DNA of 64,000 nucleotides. It comes from Roseateles sp049532965. GTDB lineage: Bacteria; Pseudomonadota; Gammaproteobacteria; Burkholderiales; Burkholderiaceae_C. The position numbers and the translations under genes were made by a program. The DNA is taken from positions 930,001 to 994,000 of the forward strand of contig NZ_CP186694.1 in the NCBI RefSeq assembly GCF_049532965.1. The letters run 5' to 3'. Below, piece after piece: positions 9,148-18,024 of the stretch. Below the pieces are notes generated by a model. It was not told the DNA's origin, made no database searches, and saw only the letters and a list, made by a program, of their open reading frames with translations. How positions within the stretch are numbered: the stretch's first letter is position 1; each line of letters begins with the position of its first letter.

Positions 9148-10547
9148 GGCGTCAACCTCCGCGCGCTGATCCACAGCGCGGCGATCGCGCCGGCGAACCA
9201 GGCTGCCAGCACCGCCAGGTCCGGCAAGGCGACTCCCAGCGCGAAGAGCCAGTCCGGCGGCGTGTACCACCACGCCGGCATCGCGCGCCATTGCGCCGCG
9301 CCGGCATGGCGGCTCTCGAAGGATGTGATGCCCCGCGTGGCGTCGCGGTCCCATTCGTCCATCAACGTGGTGAAGCGCTGGCGGTAGAGCTCGGCCGCCT
9401 CCTCGAAGTGGCGGCGGTGCGCCAGATCCGTGCCGGCAAGCGCGCTGCCGATCGCTCGCATCGCCGGGAAGGGGCTGATCGCACCCAGGCCGCGCAGCAG
9501 GAACTGCTGGTCGCGCTGCGCGTCCCACAGGGCGGCAAAGTGCATCGCATGCACCCGGGCCGCATAGGCGTCGCGGAACAGTCGACGGCTCGCGTTGGCG
9601 CCGATGGGCAGGTCTTCGAGGCGCGACACGCCGTGCTGGGCCAGCAGGCTGGCCTCGAAGGCCTGCAGGCGTTCCCGTGCGTCGCCGTCGCCGGGCAGTC
9701 CCTGGTCGATGTCGCGCGCGATCGTCGACCAGAACGTCTGTCCGCCAGGTAGCGGCGACCACTGCTCGACGGCCGCGGCGCTCAGTCGCGGAATGAGGAA
9801 CACCGCGACGATCCAGAGGCCGATCAACGCCAGCAGGGCCGTGCGCGAGGTCCGGCAATGTGCCGAGATCGCCACCGCAAGCGCCGCCCAGGTGGCGAGA
9901 TAGATCAGCAGCGTGACCGCCAGGACGCCAGCCGCCGCAATGCCCTGCCGGTCCACGATCAGCCAGGCCCCCAGCAGCAGGGCGGGCATCAGCACCAGCG
10001 AGACCGCGGCGCACAGGCCGATCCATTTGCCGAAGAGCGCGGGTCGCGCGCGCAGGCCGCAGGCGTGGAGCATGCGCAGCGTGCCGGACTCGCGTTCCTG
10101 CGTGACCGCGCCATGTCCCAGCACGGCGATCAGCAGCGGGACCAGCGCGGTGAGCACGAAGGCCGGCGTCAGCTCGCCGATGCCCAGCGAGGGGGGCGCG
10201 TCCGCGGCCGGCGTGTACATCGCCATGTTGCGCTTGTGCGGTTCCAGCCACAGCGCCTGGCCGGTGTGCGCGTCGATGCCGGGCTCCACCGCGGCCAGTG
10301 GCGATGCCGGCTTGAACGCGTAGAGTCCGAAGTGCGCGCCGCGGTGCGGGTGCTTGTCGCCCTGATCGTCCCATTGCGCGCGCGAGGCGGCTGCGACGGC
10401 TAGCCGCTCCTGCTCCGCGGCGTCCCGGCGCTGCTGCGCGACGGTCAGCATCGCCGCGAACAGCAGCGCCAGCGCCACGCCCAGGCCCCAGAGCCGCCCA
10501 TCGCGCAGCAGCCCGCGCAATTCCTTCATCACCAGGGTGGCCATCAT
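9144..10547 (-). CDS. ABC transporter permease, DUF3526-like (first)
   Basis: 467-aa membrane subunit, paralogous in layout to the next gene. It starts at ATG 10547, overlapping the ATPase stop. After a first helix (WGLGVALALLFAAMLTVA) comes a long polar region, a run of helices (AFVLTALVPLLIAVLGHGAV and following), a cytoplasmic/peripheral middle part and final helices before ARRLTP. The motif FTTLMDEWDRD in the second half parallels the tail motif in the partner permease. Family placement among ABC-2/DUF3526 permeases is by pattern recognition. It most likely works with the adjacent ATPase and the TonB receptor in uptake or export across the envelope. Confidence 0.83.
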   Translation of the reverse strand: MMATLVMKELRGLLRDGRLWGLGVALALLFAAMLTVAQQRRDAAEQERLAVAAASRAQWDDQGDKHPHRGAHFGLYAFKPASPLAAVEPGIDAHTGQALWLEPHKRNMAMYTPAADAPPSLGIGELTPAFVLTALVPLLIAVLGHGAVTQERESGTLRMLHACGLRARPALFGKWIGLCAAVSLVLMPALLLGAWLIVDRQGIAAAGVLAVTLLIYLATWAALAVAISAHCRTSRTALLALIGLWIVAVFLIPRLSAAAVEQWSPLPGGQTFWSTIARDIDQGLPGDGDARERLQAFEASLLAQHGVSRLEDLPIGANASRRLFRDAYAARVHAMHFAALWDAQRDQQFLLRGLGAISPFPAMRAIGSALAGTDLAHRRHFEEAAELYRQRFTTLMDEWDRDATRGITSFESRHAGAAQWRAMPAWWYTPPDWLFALGVALPDLAVLAAWFAGAIAALWISARRLTP

Positions 10548-11278
10548 GACGCGGTCTCCTCGGCGTCACTGGCATGGCGCAGGTAGATGCGTTCGAGCTC
10601 CTCATGCGCGACATCGCGCGCGTCGAGCTCCGCCACCAGCCGGCCCTCACGCAGGATGCCGATGCGATCGGCGACCTGCAGCGCGTTGAACAGGTCGTGG
10701 GTCGCCATCAGGATGGCCATCCCCGCATCCCGGGCGGCGAGCACGCTACGCGCGAACTCGTTGGCGGCGGCGGGATCGAGACCGGACGTGGGCTCGTCGA
10801 GCAGCATGGCGCGGGCGCGGCGCGCCTTCGCGATCGCCAGCCCGACCTTCTGGCGCATGCCCTTCGAATAGCCTCCGACGCGGCGCGCGTGCGCCTCGAA
10901 CGCCAGGCCGGCCGACTCGAGCAGCGCACCCGCTTCGCCACTCGTGATGCGCAGGCCCGAGAGGGCGCAGAAGTACTGGAGGTTCTCGATACCGGTGAGG
11001 TAGGAATAAAGGGCGACGTTCTCGGGCAGGTAGGCGAGCCGCGCTCGCGCGGCTTGCGGGTCCAGGGTGGCGTCGATGCCGTCGACCAGCGCCTGACCGG
11101 CGGCGGCCGGCACGAAGCCGAGCAGGGCATTGAGCGTCGTCGTCTTGCCGGCACCGTTGCCGCCCAGCAGCGCGTAGACGCTGCCGGCACACACGCGCAG
11201 GTCGAGCGTGTCGAGCGTGACGCGGGTCCCACGGCGGATGACGAGGCCGCGTGCCTCGAGCAAGGGGGCGGCGTTCAT
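10544..11278 (-). CDS. ABC transporter ATP-binding protein
   Basis: 244-aa ATPase that would energise the two downstream permeases. It shows Walker A GGNGAGKTTT, the signature-like YSKGMRQKVGLA, Walker B AMLLDEPTSGLDP and the H-loop in MATHD, all in canonical order. The start at 11278 overlaps the TonB receptor stop by one base (TGATG), and its stop overlaps the next permease start (ATGATG), so the genes are translationally coupled. The substrate is not evident. Related ATPase/two-permease sets occur beside TonB receptors, so a metal or siderophore link is plausible but inferred. Confidence 0.94.
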   Translation of the reverse strand: MNAAPLLEARGLVIRRGTRVTLDTLDLRVCAGSVYALLGGNGAGKTTTLNALLGFVPAAAGQALVDGIDATLDPQAARARLAYLPENVALYSYLTGIENLQYFCALSGLRITSGEAGALLESAGLAFEAHARRVGGYSKGMRQKVGLAIAKARRARAMLLDEPTSGLDPAAANEFARSVLAARDAGMAILMATHDLFNALQVADRIGILREGRLVAELDARDVAHEELERIYLRHASDAEETAS

Positions 11279-13470
11279 CAGAAAAAGACCTTCAGCGATG
11301 CGCCGATGGTGCGGCGGGGAACCGGCGACAGCATCAGCCCCGCCGCGCTGCCGTAGGCGATCTCCGAACCAAAGCGATGCGGCTGCAGCACGGCATACAG
11401 CGTGGCCTGCGTCGAGGCCCAGTCGTAGGTTGCGCGCAGGTCGTAGCGCGTATGGACCGGCATCGTGCGCTCCTGGACCGCCGGTGTGCCGGTGTAGTAC
11501 GGCATGCCCGCGAGGTAGTAGGCATCGGCATTCAGCGTCATCCGTCCCGGACCCAGCGCGAATCGATGCTGGATACCGCCCTTGACCTGCCGGCCGGGCA
11601 CCGACAGCTTCGCGCCGCTGTTGGCGGCCGGGTTGTTGATGCGGGCTTCCAGGATGCGGCCCAGGTTCGCGTAGAGCTGGGTGGCCGCGGCGATCTGCCA
11701 GCGGGCCTCGAGCTCGAAGCCCTTGCGCGTCGTGTCGCCGACGGATCTGAACGAGCCGTCGGGTTGGCCGGTGATCTCGTCGTCGTTCTGGATGAAGTAC
11801 GCGGTGGCCGAAGTGGTCCAGCCTGCCGCCGGTGACGCCGTGATGCCCGCGTCGTAGGAGCGGACCTTGCTGGGCGCGACGGGGCTGATCACGCCACCCG
11901 GTGCTCCCAGCGGGCCGGTCGCGCCGCTGCTGCTGATCTGCTCGGCAGCCGGCGACCGCATGCCCTGGGCGACGTTGGCGAAGACCTCCACCTCGGGCAG
12001 CACCGACCATGAGACGCCGAGCTTCGGGGTCAGCACGCCGCGTCGGTAGCCGGTACTGGCGGCGGGGAGCTTGCGGTTGTCGATGTCGTCATCGAACCGG
12101 TCGTAGCGGGCGCCGGCGCTGAGCTTGATGTCCTGGAGCGGGCGCCATTGTGCCTGGGCGAAGACGCCATAGGTCAGCAGGTCCAGGTCCTGCGCGTTGA
12201 CGTAGTTCGCGGTGGGCGCGCGGTTCACGAAGATCCGCCGGAAGGCCTCGCCCCGGTCGGCACGGAGATCCGCGCCCATCGACAGCATGGCGCTTGCACC
12301 GAGGCGCAGGTGGCGCAGCAGCCGGGCGCCGAAGATGTTGCGATGGTCGACGCCGACGGTGTGCTGCGTCGCGCTGTTGGTGATGCCTCGGGTGCGGTCG
12401 AGGCGCTCGGCATAGGCGGTGGCGAACCAGCCGATGTCGCCGTCGGCGGGGGTGCGGTTGAGGACCAGCGTCGTGCGGCGCGCGTTGCCGAATCCCGGGT
12501 TGCCGGCCTGGGTCGAGCGCGGGTCGAGGCCTCGCTCGAGGTCGGGCAACAGCAGGTAGCCGGCGGCGTCGAAGTTGGCGACGTAGCGGGTGAAGCGCAG
12601 GTTGTAGCGGGCGTCGCCGACGCGGGTGCCGAGCTTCCAGAAGAGGGTGTCGCGGTCGGTGCGGGAATCGCGGCGGTAGCCGTCGTTTCGGAACACGTCG
12701 GCGATCAGCAGCGAGTCCAGCCGCGGGCGGGAGCCGTCCGCCGAGCCCTCGATGGCGTGGGACAGCATGAGCGAGGCCCGGCGCAAGCCGTAGCGTTCGA
12801 GCGTCACGCCGATGCTTGATGGCGTGGCCGCTCCGCCGTCGCGGGTGCGGATGTCCACGGCGCCGGCGCGGTTCTGGTCACCGTAGAGCGCGGAGATCGG
12901 TCCCTTGATGACGTCGATGCCGCCGATCATGTCGGCGCTCAGCCATTCGAGGAAGACGGGGCCATGGCCGGCGCCGCCCTGGCTGGACGGGATGTTCTGC
13001 GGTACGCCGTCGACATGCACGGCCGTGTCGGCGCCGTGCGTGCCCTGCGTCGCGAAGCCGCGCATGCGGAAGCCGTTGCCGGTCTCGCCCTGGTCGATGT
13101 TGTTGGCGAGCACGCCCGGCACGCGGCGGAAGACGTTGGAGATGTCGCGGCCGATGGTGGTCGCCGCGATGTCTTCCTCGCTGAGGTGCTGGACGGCGGC
13201 GGGAAGCGCGGCCGGCGAGGGCGAGAGCTGGTTGCGGTCGCCGGGCTGGCGCATGGCGGGCGCAGCGCGACCGGCGACTTCGACGCGGTGCAGCGTGTGT
13301 GCGGGGGACGTGGTGGTGGCGGACGACGTGGCGGAGGGGGCGGCGTCGTCCGCCGGTTGATCGGCGGAAGCGGCTTGCGTGGAAGCAAGGAGCAGCGCCG
13401 CGGCGAGTGCGAGCGGGGCGGGCTCCGGGCGGACGGAGAGGACGGACGAAGCGATGCGATGCGAGTTCAT
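11278..13470 (-). CDS. TonB-dependent outer-membrane receptor
   Basis: 730-aa outer-membrane gated channel for high-affinity import. The chosen start at 13470 gives a signal peptide ending near STQAASA. A plug domain follows, with ISNVFRRVPGVLANNIDQGE, FRMRGFATQG, VHVDGVPQNIP and IDVIKGPISALYGDQN, then a beta-barrel that ends in the aromatic residue expected of outer-membrane barrels (SLKVFF). A frame extension to 13935 exists but lacks signal-peptide character. It sits between a DUF2946-like gene and an ABC set in one overlapped operon. The ligand is not readable; siderophore or metal complexes are typical. Confidence 0.92.
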   Translation of the reverse strand: MNSHRIASSVLSVRPEPAPLALAAALLLASTQAASADQPADDAAPSATSSATTTSPAHTLHRVEVAGRAAPAMRQPGDRNQLSPSPAALPAAVQHLSEEDIAATTIGRDISNVFRRVPGVLANNIDQGETGNGFRMRGFATQGTHGADTAVHVDGVPQNIPSSQGGAGHGPVFLEWLSADMIGGIDVIKGPISALYGDQNRAGAVDIRTRDGGAATPSSIGVTLERYGLRRASLMLSHAIEGSADGSRPRLDSLLIADVFRNDGYRRDSRTDRDTLFWKLGTRVGDARYNLRFTRYVANFDAAGYLLLPDLERGLDPRSTQAGNPGFGNARRTTLVLNRTPADGDIGWFATAYAERLDRTRGITNSATQHTVGVDHRNIFGARLLRHLRLGASAMLSMGADLRADRGEAFRRIFVNRAPTANYVNAQDLDLLTYGVFAQAQWRPLQDIKLSAGARYDRFDDDIDNRKLPAASTGYRRGVLTPKLGVSWSVLPEVEVFANVAQGMRSPAAEQISSSGATGPLGAPGGVISPVAPSKVRSYDAGITASPAAGWTTSATAYFIQNDDEITGQPDGSFRSVGDTTRKGFELEARWQIAAATQLYANLGRILEARINNPAANSGAKLSVPGRQVKGGIQHRFALGPGRMTLNADAYYLAGMPYYTGTPAVQERTMPVHTRYDLRATYDWASTQATLYAVLQPHRFGSEIAYGSAAGLMLSPVPRRTIGASLKVFF

Positions 13471-13580
13471 GGAGGAGGACCCGGGTGCAGGAGTTCGGCG
13501 CCAAGCGCGGCCGTCGCCCGGCACGGTGTGCGGGCGAAGGCGCGTGGCGAGCGGGGAAGGGGTGTCCGCGAAGGGACGGC

Positions 13581-13964
13581 TCAGGCCCGGGGAGGTCCTC
13601 GAGGAGCGGCGGCGAGCGCGATGCGACCCGCCGGGAGGCCGCATGGCGACGCGATCGGAGGTGGCGACGCTTCGGCGTGGAAGCGGAAGAGGGTGGGTGC
13701 GCCGCTGGCGGCGAAGTGCTGCGCGTGGAAGAGGCACCAGGCGCAGTTCTGGCTCTCGCTGCCCTCGTCGTGGCCGTCCTCGGACTCGGCGCCGCTGAAG
13801 TCGGCATCGATGACGGCGCCGGGCGTGGCGCTCATCGATGCGGGAGTGATGTCGGCGATCGGGTGACTCAGATGCCGGGCCTCGTGCAGCGGCCATGCCA
13901 GCAGCACGCTCGCCACCAGAAGGGCGAACGTCCACAGACTGAAGGACCGGTTGAGGCGAGGCAT
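13581..13964 (-). CDS. DUF2946-like small membrane protein
   Basis: 127-aa protein with one N-terminal hydrophobic segment (LWTFALLVASVLLAWPLHEA) that could be a signal anchor, a His/Asp/Glu-rich middle (EARHLSHP; SEDGHDEGSE) and a CAWCLFHAQHF motif. The Cys-x2-Cys and His residues fit the DUF2946 group, which is often found beside TonB receptors and copper-related genes. It is the first gene of the TonB/ABC operon, 110 bp upstream of the receptor. The start at 13964 is preferred because it gives the membrane segment directly; an in-frame ATG at 14093 would add 43 residues. A metal-handling role is inference. Confidence 0.65.
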   Translation of the reverse strand: MPRLNRSFSLWTFALLVASVLLAWPLHEARHLSHPIADITPASMSATPGAVIDADFSGAESEDGHDEGSESQNCAWCLFHAQHFAASGAPTLFRFHAEASPPPIASPCGLPAGRIALAAAPRGPPRA

Positions 13965-14170
13965 GTGGCGAGGGCGGGGAACAGGGCTTGCGCCCGGGCG
14001 GGATTGTGCCTTGCTGAGCGCGATGGGCGGTTGGTCATGCAGGCGCGGCGGCCAGCGTCGTCGCAGGTGTAGCGCGCCGAGTGTTGCGTTCATCGCAACT
14101 CGTTTGAAAGCGCTCTGCGGGAGCCTGCCTAGACTGGTCGTCGTTCTCCGGTGGAATGAAGGCGTGGCGG

Positions 14171-14674
14171 ATGAAGAAGCGAATGACGGATGAATCGATC
14201 CAGGCCCTGATCGAGATGCCAAAGACAGTCCATAACCCGCGGACGCGGTGGATGGAGCAGAAGAAGTCTCGACGTCGAACGTTCGACGTCGAGAGCGTGG
14301 ACGGGGCACACAGGTTCCGCGTGTACCAACGCCAGAACCTGGTTGATCCGGACAGCTTCTCTTGCGGCTTGAGCGTGCTCGAAACGGACGGCGAGGAGTT
14401 GACACTGGTGCGGTGCAATGGGCCTGACCATCTTCACGGGAATCCCCTGGAAGGAAGTACCTTGGACTACCGCTGTCACGTGCATTTCGCTACTGAGCGA
14501 TACATCGCCGAGGGTATGAAAGCCGAGCATTTCGCCGTTCATTGCGACGCGTATTCCGACCTTCGCGGAGCGACGCGCCACTTGGCTGGACTGTGTTCGA
14601 TCGTCAATCTGCCGACGGATCTGGATTTGGGGAGCGTCGGTGCCGCGATGGAATCGCTCGAGGCGAGGGGGTGA
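14171..14674 (+). CDS. DUF6978-like accessory protein, partner of the DUF1828 gene
   Basis: About 168 aa, no membrane segment. The core reads HRFRVYQRQNLVDPDSFSCG, then TLVRCNGPDHLHGNP and VHFATERYIAEGMKAEHFA, a pattern I associate with the uncharacterised DUF6978 family; this naming is from memory and should be checked. It is followed after 3 bp by a DUF1828/DUF1829-like gene, so the two form a cassette. ATGs at 14156, 14171 and 14183 are all possible; 14171 has GAAGG at suitable spacing. The looser, lower-GC composition and the neighbouring Panacea pair suggest a mobile accessory island. Function unknown; a toxin-antitoxin or defence role is only contextual. Confidence 0.7.
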   Translation: MKKRMTDESIQALIEMPKTVHNPRTRWMEQKKSRRRTFDVESVDGAHRFRVYQRQNLVDPDSFSCGLSVLETDGEELTLVRCNGPDHLHGNPLEGSTLDYRCHVHFATERYIAEGMKAEHFAVHCDAYSDLRGATRHLAGLCSIVNLPTDLDLGSVGAAMESLEARG

Positions 14675-14677
14675 ACG

Positions 14678-15448
14678 ATGACTGCACTGGATGTCCAAAA
14701 CCAGCTCTGCGAGGCACTGTGCCGAGAACTGAGGGTGATCGAGCGCAATGGGCGATTGGCCGTGTCATTGCCCTTCGAAGGACGGGATGGGGATCATCCT
14801 GTCGCGTACCTCTCGCGAGAGGGCGACGGATGGCGGGTAAGCGACCAGGCGAAGACCCTGATGCGGTTGAGTTACGAGAACGACCTGACCAAGCTGTTGA
14901 CGGGCGCTCGCGGCAAGCTCTATGCACAGGTGCTGCGGGAATGCGGCATCTCCGATCAGGACGGCGAGCTTGTCGTGATCGTTGGTCCCGGGGACCTCGC
15001 ACGCGGGCTGTTCCGCCTGGGACGAGGGATGTGCCGCCTGGAAGATCTCGGGCTGTGGAGTCGAGGCCGTGTCGAATCGACGTTCTACGACGACCTTGAC
15101 TCCGTGTTGCGAGACGTGGTCGGTGGCGAACGCTTGATCAGGGATTACGTCGATCCCGACGTGCCCTCGAGCGAGAACTACCCCATCGATTTCTACGTTC
15201 AAGGCGCTCATGCACCGCTGTACATGTTTGGTGTCAAGGGTGCAGACAAGGCGCGCCTGACGACCATCACCCTTCAACACCTCAAGGCTCATGCGGGTGT
15301 ATTCGACTCGCTGGTCGTGGTCAACGACCTTGGCGACATTTCGAGGCCGGACATCGAGCGGCTCGCCAAGGTGGCCAACGACATGGTGTTTGGCCTGGAG
15401 GACAGGCACACGATCCGCGACAAGATCGACCATCGCCTTCGCGCTTGA
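14678..15448 (+). CDS. DUF1828/DUF1829 domain protein
   Basis: 256 aa. The N-terminal half (LRVIERNGRLAVSLPFEGRD through WRVSDQAKTLMRLSYEN) fits DUF1828. The C-terminal half (YPIDFYVQG, LYMFGVKGADKARLTTITL, FDSLVVVNDL, and the terminal IRDKIDHRL) fits DUF1829. The two domains normally occur together. A ribosome site (GAGGGGG) precedes the ATG. The second half resembles a small alpha/beta fold like those in restriction-type proteins, but no catalytic set is obvious. It is cotranscribed with the preceding gene. Biological role undescribed as far as I know. Confidence 0.8.
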   Translation: MTALDVQNQLCEALCRELRVIERNGRLAVSLPFEGRDGDHPVAYLSREGDGWRVSDQAKTLMRLSYENDLTKLLTGARGKLYAQVLRECGISDQDGELVVIVGPGDLARGLFRLGRGMCRLEDLGLWSRGRVESTFYDDLDSVLRDVVGGERLIRDYVDPDVPSSENYPIDFYVQGAHAPLYMFGVKGADKARLTTITLQHLKAHAGVFDSLVVVNDLGDISRPDIERLAKVANDMVFGLEDRHTIRDKIDHRLRA

Positions 15449-15686
15449 TCGTGCGCGGAGGCAACGTCGTCGGCCGAGGCGGGCGCCCCGCGCTGTTGGA
15501 GGCTGTGGAAGGCCACAGGTTGGGCGAATGCGTTGCATCGGACAACCACTACAGTCGCGCCATGACCGCTCACACTGGCCGTTCAGAACATCCTCCGACG
15601 CTGTTGCGCTCGACCTGCCTGTTGATGAGCGCCTCGGCTTCGCACTGGCGCGCCCGAGGACCGTTATCCAACCGCGGACGGGGCAC
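15449..15686. other. Intergenic stretch, nothing recognised
   Basis: About 240 bp between the DUF1828 gene and the small membrane protein. I see no terminator with a T tract, repeat or RNA gene. A reading frame on the plus strand runs through it into the next gene, so the membrane protein could start earlier than I chose. Confidence 0.4.
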
Positions 15687-15995
15687 GTGAAGCGGAACGC
15701 CACCAAGGACGTCGTCATCGGCGGCAGCCTGCTCGCCGGTGTCTGCGCATGGCTGCTGATTGCACTCGGACCGATGGCGCTCGTGTGGCTCGGCGTGACG
15801 GTGGCCCTCACCTGGCTGGTGCTGGACCTGTGGTTCAGCGGGAGCGAATGGCGGCGAGTACTCGCCGTGGTGCTGATGCCTGCGCTGTTGTTGGTGTACC
15901 TGATGCCGAGCCGATACAAGCGGGCGATCGCGCAGTGGCGGCGAGAGGGGAGAGCACCGAAGAGCGATTGGCGCGACTCTGAATCGTTGCGTTGA
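15687..15995 (+). CDS. Small predicted membrane protein
   Basis: 102 aa from a GTG start at 15687. Two or three hydrophobic segments (VVIGGSLLAGVCAWLLIALG, MALVWLGVTVALTWLVLDLW, VLAVVLMPALLLVYLM) are followed by a basic, polar tail (RYKRAIAQWRREGRAPKSDW). The positive tail predicts a cytoplasmic C terminus. No family recognised. The same frame is open upstream to about 15291, so the start is uncertain. It lies between two accessory gene pairs and may belong to that island. Confidence 0.5.
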   Translation: MKRNATKDVVIGGSLLAGVCAWLLIALGPMALVWLGVTVALTWLVLDLWFSGSEWRRVLAVVLMPALLLVYLMPSRYKRAIAQWRREGRAPKSDWRDSESLR

Positions 15996-16178
15996 TTCCG
16001 GGTATGCAGGCCGCTGCCGGCTTCCAGTCAATCGAGGAAGCGCTTGCGCGAGCGGTTTTGAATGAGGCGTCGGAGAGGCAAAACCGCCAGCGTTGGTGTC
16101 GGACAGGTGTAAGCTCGCCGTTTGGCTCGCCAGCCCATGGCGCCTGTTCTTGGCGAGCACCCACCGTTGGAGAAGTTG

Positions 16179-16670
16179 ATGGCCAGCCCGCTCGCCGTAG
16201 CCCATTGGTTTGTTCAGAGGTTGACCAACCGCGAGGTCGGAGAGGTCGTGACCCATCTGCGCGTGCAGAAGCTTCTCTACTTTGCCCAGGCCTGGCACCT
16301 GCTCGCACTGGAGCGTCCTTTGTTCAATGAGGACATGCAAGCCTGGGCCCATGGTCCGGTGGTCCCTTCGGTGTTCCATGCGCTTAAAGAGCATGGATGG
16401 CAACCGTTGCCGCTGGACGGCGATAGCAGCGGTATCGACGCCGATTCCCTTGAGATCCTCGAGCAGGTGGTGGACATCTATGGTGACTACACGGCCAAGC
16501 GCCTGGAGCGCATGACCCACGAGGAAGAGCCATGGATCGCCACGCGGGGTGATCTCGCCCCGGAAGAGCGCTGCGAGCGTCCGATCCCGCAGCAACTGAT
16601 CCGGGACTTCTATCAACGCACCTACGGCGACCTGGAAGATGTCGAAGAGGCTCCCGAAGTTCGACATTAA
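16179..16670 (+). CDS. Panacea-domain (SocA/GepA-like) putative antitoxin
   Basis: 163 aa. The pattern VAHWFVQRLTNREVGEVVTH, LRVQKLLYFAQAWHLLALER, AWAHGPVVPSVFHAL and a final RDFYQRTY is the Panacea/DUF4065 domain known from SocA and phage GepA, which acts as the antitoxin in many hyper-promiscuous toxin-antitoxin pairs. I start it at 16179, preceded by GGAGAAG; the frame extends to 16122. Its last 32 bp overlap the next gene, the usual arrangement when the partner is the toxin. Proteolysis-adaptor roles known for SocA are not implied here. Confidence 0.85.
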   Translation: MASPLAVAHWFVQRLTNREVGEVVTHLRVQKLLYFAQAWHLLALERPLFNEDMQAWAHGPVVPSVFHALKEHGWQPLPLDGDSSGIDADSLEILEQVVDIYGDYTAKRLERMTHEEEPWIATRGDLAPEERCERPIPQQLIRDFYQRTYGDLEDVEEAPEVRH

Positions 16671-17133
16671 AAGGCGCCTTGACGACAAGGTCCTCGTCAA
16701 GCTGACACCCGCCGAGGCAAAGGCCAACTCATTGTTGGATGATCAAAGTGGCGGCTCTTACGACCAAGAGTCGCCGTACGTCTCGCTGAAGTACTTCAAT
16801 GACAGCTTCGAGTGTTTCTCTCACTGGGAGAAAGACGAGCTCAAGGACTTCAGCGATTTCCTGCAACAGCTGCGGGATCGAACCTGGAAGGACGTCCTGT
16901 CGACGAGCGGCAAGACATCGAAGCGCGGGCTCGCCTACACGCCGTATGACATTGCCAAAGTGAGTGACGGTATCCGCCGTTGCTTCGACGAGGTGAGGAA
17001 ACGAATCTCGGACGACATCACCTTCTTCGAATTGCGCGTGAACCAGAACAAGCTTCGCGTTCACGGCTTCCGATCAAAGGCTGCGTTTTTCCTGGTCCTG
17101 CTGGACCGAGAGCATCGAGTCTGGCCGATGTGA
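16639..17133 (+). CDS. Putative toxin partner of the Panacea protein
   Basis: 164 aa, soluble, starting inside the Panacea gene in another frame. Nothing in it matches a toxin I can name. Visible parts: a basic N terminus, a central acidic/aromatic stretch (SLKYFNDSFECFSHWEKDEL), a helix-rich middle and a C-terminal beta-like segment (FFELRVNQNKLRVHGFRSK, FFLVLLDREHRVWP). Panacea antitoxins pair with very diverse toxins, so the assignment rests on the overlap and gene order. The C-terminal DREHRVWP could be a conserved active or binding motif. The low-GC base use resembles its partner and not the flanking core genes. Confidence 0.7.
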   Translation: MSKRLPKFDIKRRLDDKVLVKLTPAEAKANSLLDDQSGGSYDQESPYVSLKYFNDSFECFSHWEKDELKDFSDFLQQLRDRTWKDVLSTSGKTSKRGLAYTPYDIAKVSDGIRRCFDEVRKRISDDITFFELRVNQNKLRVHGFRSKAAFFLVLLDREHRVWPM

Positions 17134-17198
17134 CCTCAATACAGGCTCGTGGCTGGAACGACCCACTCTGCTTGTGGGCCCAGGCGTCTACTGCGCCT

Positions 17199-17942
17199 TC
17201 AAACCAACCCTTGCTTGCTCGCCAGCACCGCCGCCTCCGCGCGGCTCGACACGTTGAGCTTCTTGTAGATCGACTTGATGTGGTCGTTGACGGTGAACCA
17301 CTTGATCCCCATCAGGTTCGCGATCTCCTTGATCGTGAAGCCCTTGCTGAGGTAGGTCAGCACCTCGTTCTCGCGCGGGGTCAGGCGTTCCCATTCGGGC
17401 ATCGGGTCCAGCGTGACGCCGCGCCCGCTCGGCGCGGCCGTCGATGTCAGGCTCCCGAAGCCTGAGTTCAGCCCCATCGGCCCCGAGTCCCCGCTCGATC
17501 CCGGCCGGAAGTGCGACAGCAGGCGCCGCGCGATCGCCGGCGACAGCGGCGGCTGGCCGCGCACGATGCGCTGCAGCTCCTCCACCAGCACCTCGAAACG
17601 GTCCTCTTTCAGCAGGTAGCCGTCGGCCCCGCGCTGCAGGGCAGGGAACAGGTGGTCGTCGTCCGAGTACAGCGTTGTGACGATCTTGACCGCCGGCTTG
17701 CCGGACAACTCGCCCAGGAACTCCATCCCGTTGCCGTCCGGCAGCTCCAGGTCGATCAGGATGAGCTTGAAGCCGTTGTTCGGCCCGCCCTCCGACTCGA
17801 CCTTCACCAGCTGCCGCCGCGCGCCTTCCAGGTCGCCCGCCTCGGTGATCTCCATGCCATCGCTGAAGCTCTCGCGCACCACGCGGCACAGGAAGCTGCG
17901 GGCGACGGGGTTGTCTTCGACAATGAGAACTTTGACGGCCAT
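17199..17942 (-). CDS. NarL/FixJ-family response regulator
   Basis: 247 aa. The receiver domain starts directly (VKVLIVEDNPVARSFLCRVV) with the acidic pair ED and the phospho-acceptor Asp in LILIDLELPDGNGMEF, plus a Lys in YLLKEDRFE. After a Gly/Ser/Pro linker (about residues 145-180) comes a LuxR-type helix-turn-helix (RLTPRENEVLTYLSKGFTIK, IKWFTVNDHIKSIYKKLNVS). Start at 17942; an extra ATG nine codons upstream is less likely. No histidine kinase is next to it, so it is an orphan here and its signal and targets are unknown. Confidence 0.95.
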   Translation of the reverse strand: MAVKVLIVEDNPVARSFLCRVVRESFSDGMEITEAGDLEGARRQLVKVESEGGPNNGFKLILIDLELPDGNGMEFLGELSGKPAVKIVTTLYSDDDHLFPALQRGADGYLLKEDRFEVLVEELQRIVRGQPPLSPAIARRLLSHFRPGSSGDSGPMGLNSGFGSLTSTAAPSGRGVTLDPMPEWERLTPRENEVLTYLSKGFTIKEIANLMGIKWFTVNDHIKSIYKKLNVSSRAEAAVLASKQGLV

Positions 17943-18024
17943 GGTGTGGGGAGCAAAAGCTGCCCGCATCCTAGCAGCGGCCCCCCCGATTGCATGCCCC
18001 GCGAAACAGGGTGTCGACAGGCGG

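Noticed and set aside
14102..14118. TTTGAAAGCGCTCTGC as a second LacI-type operator.
   Set aside because: Only one half-site matches; the other arm is mismatched at several positions.
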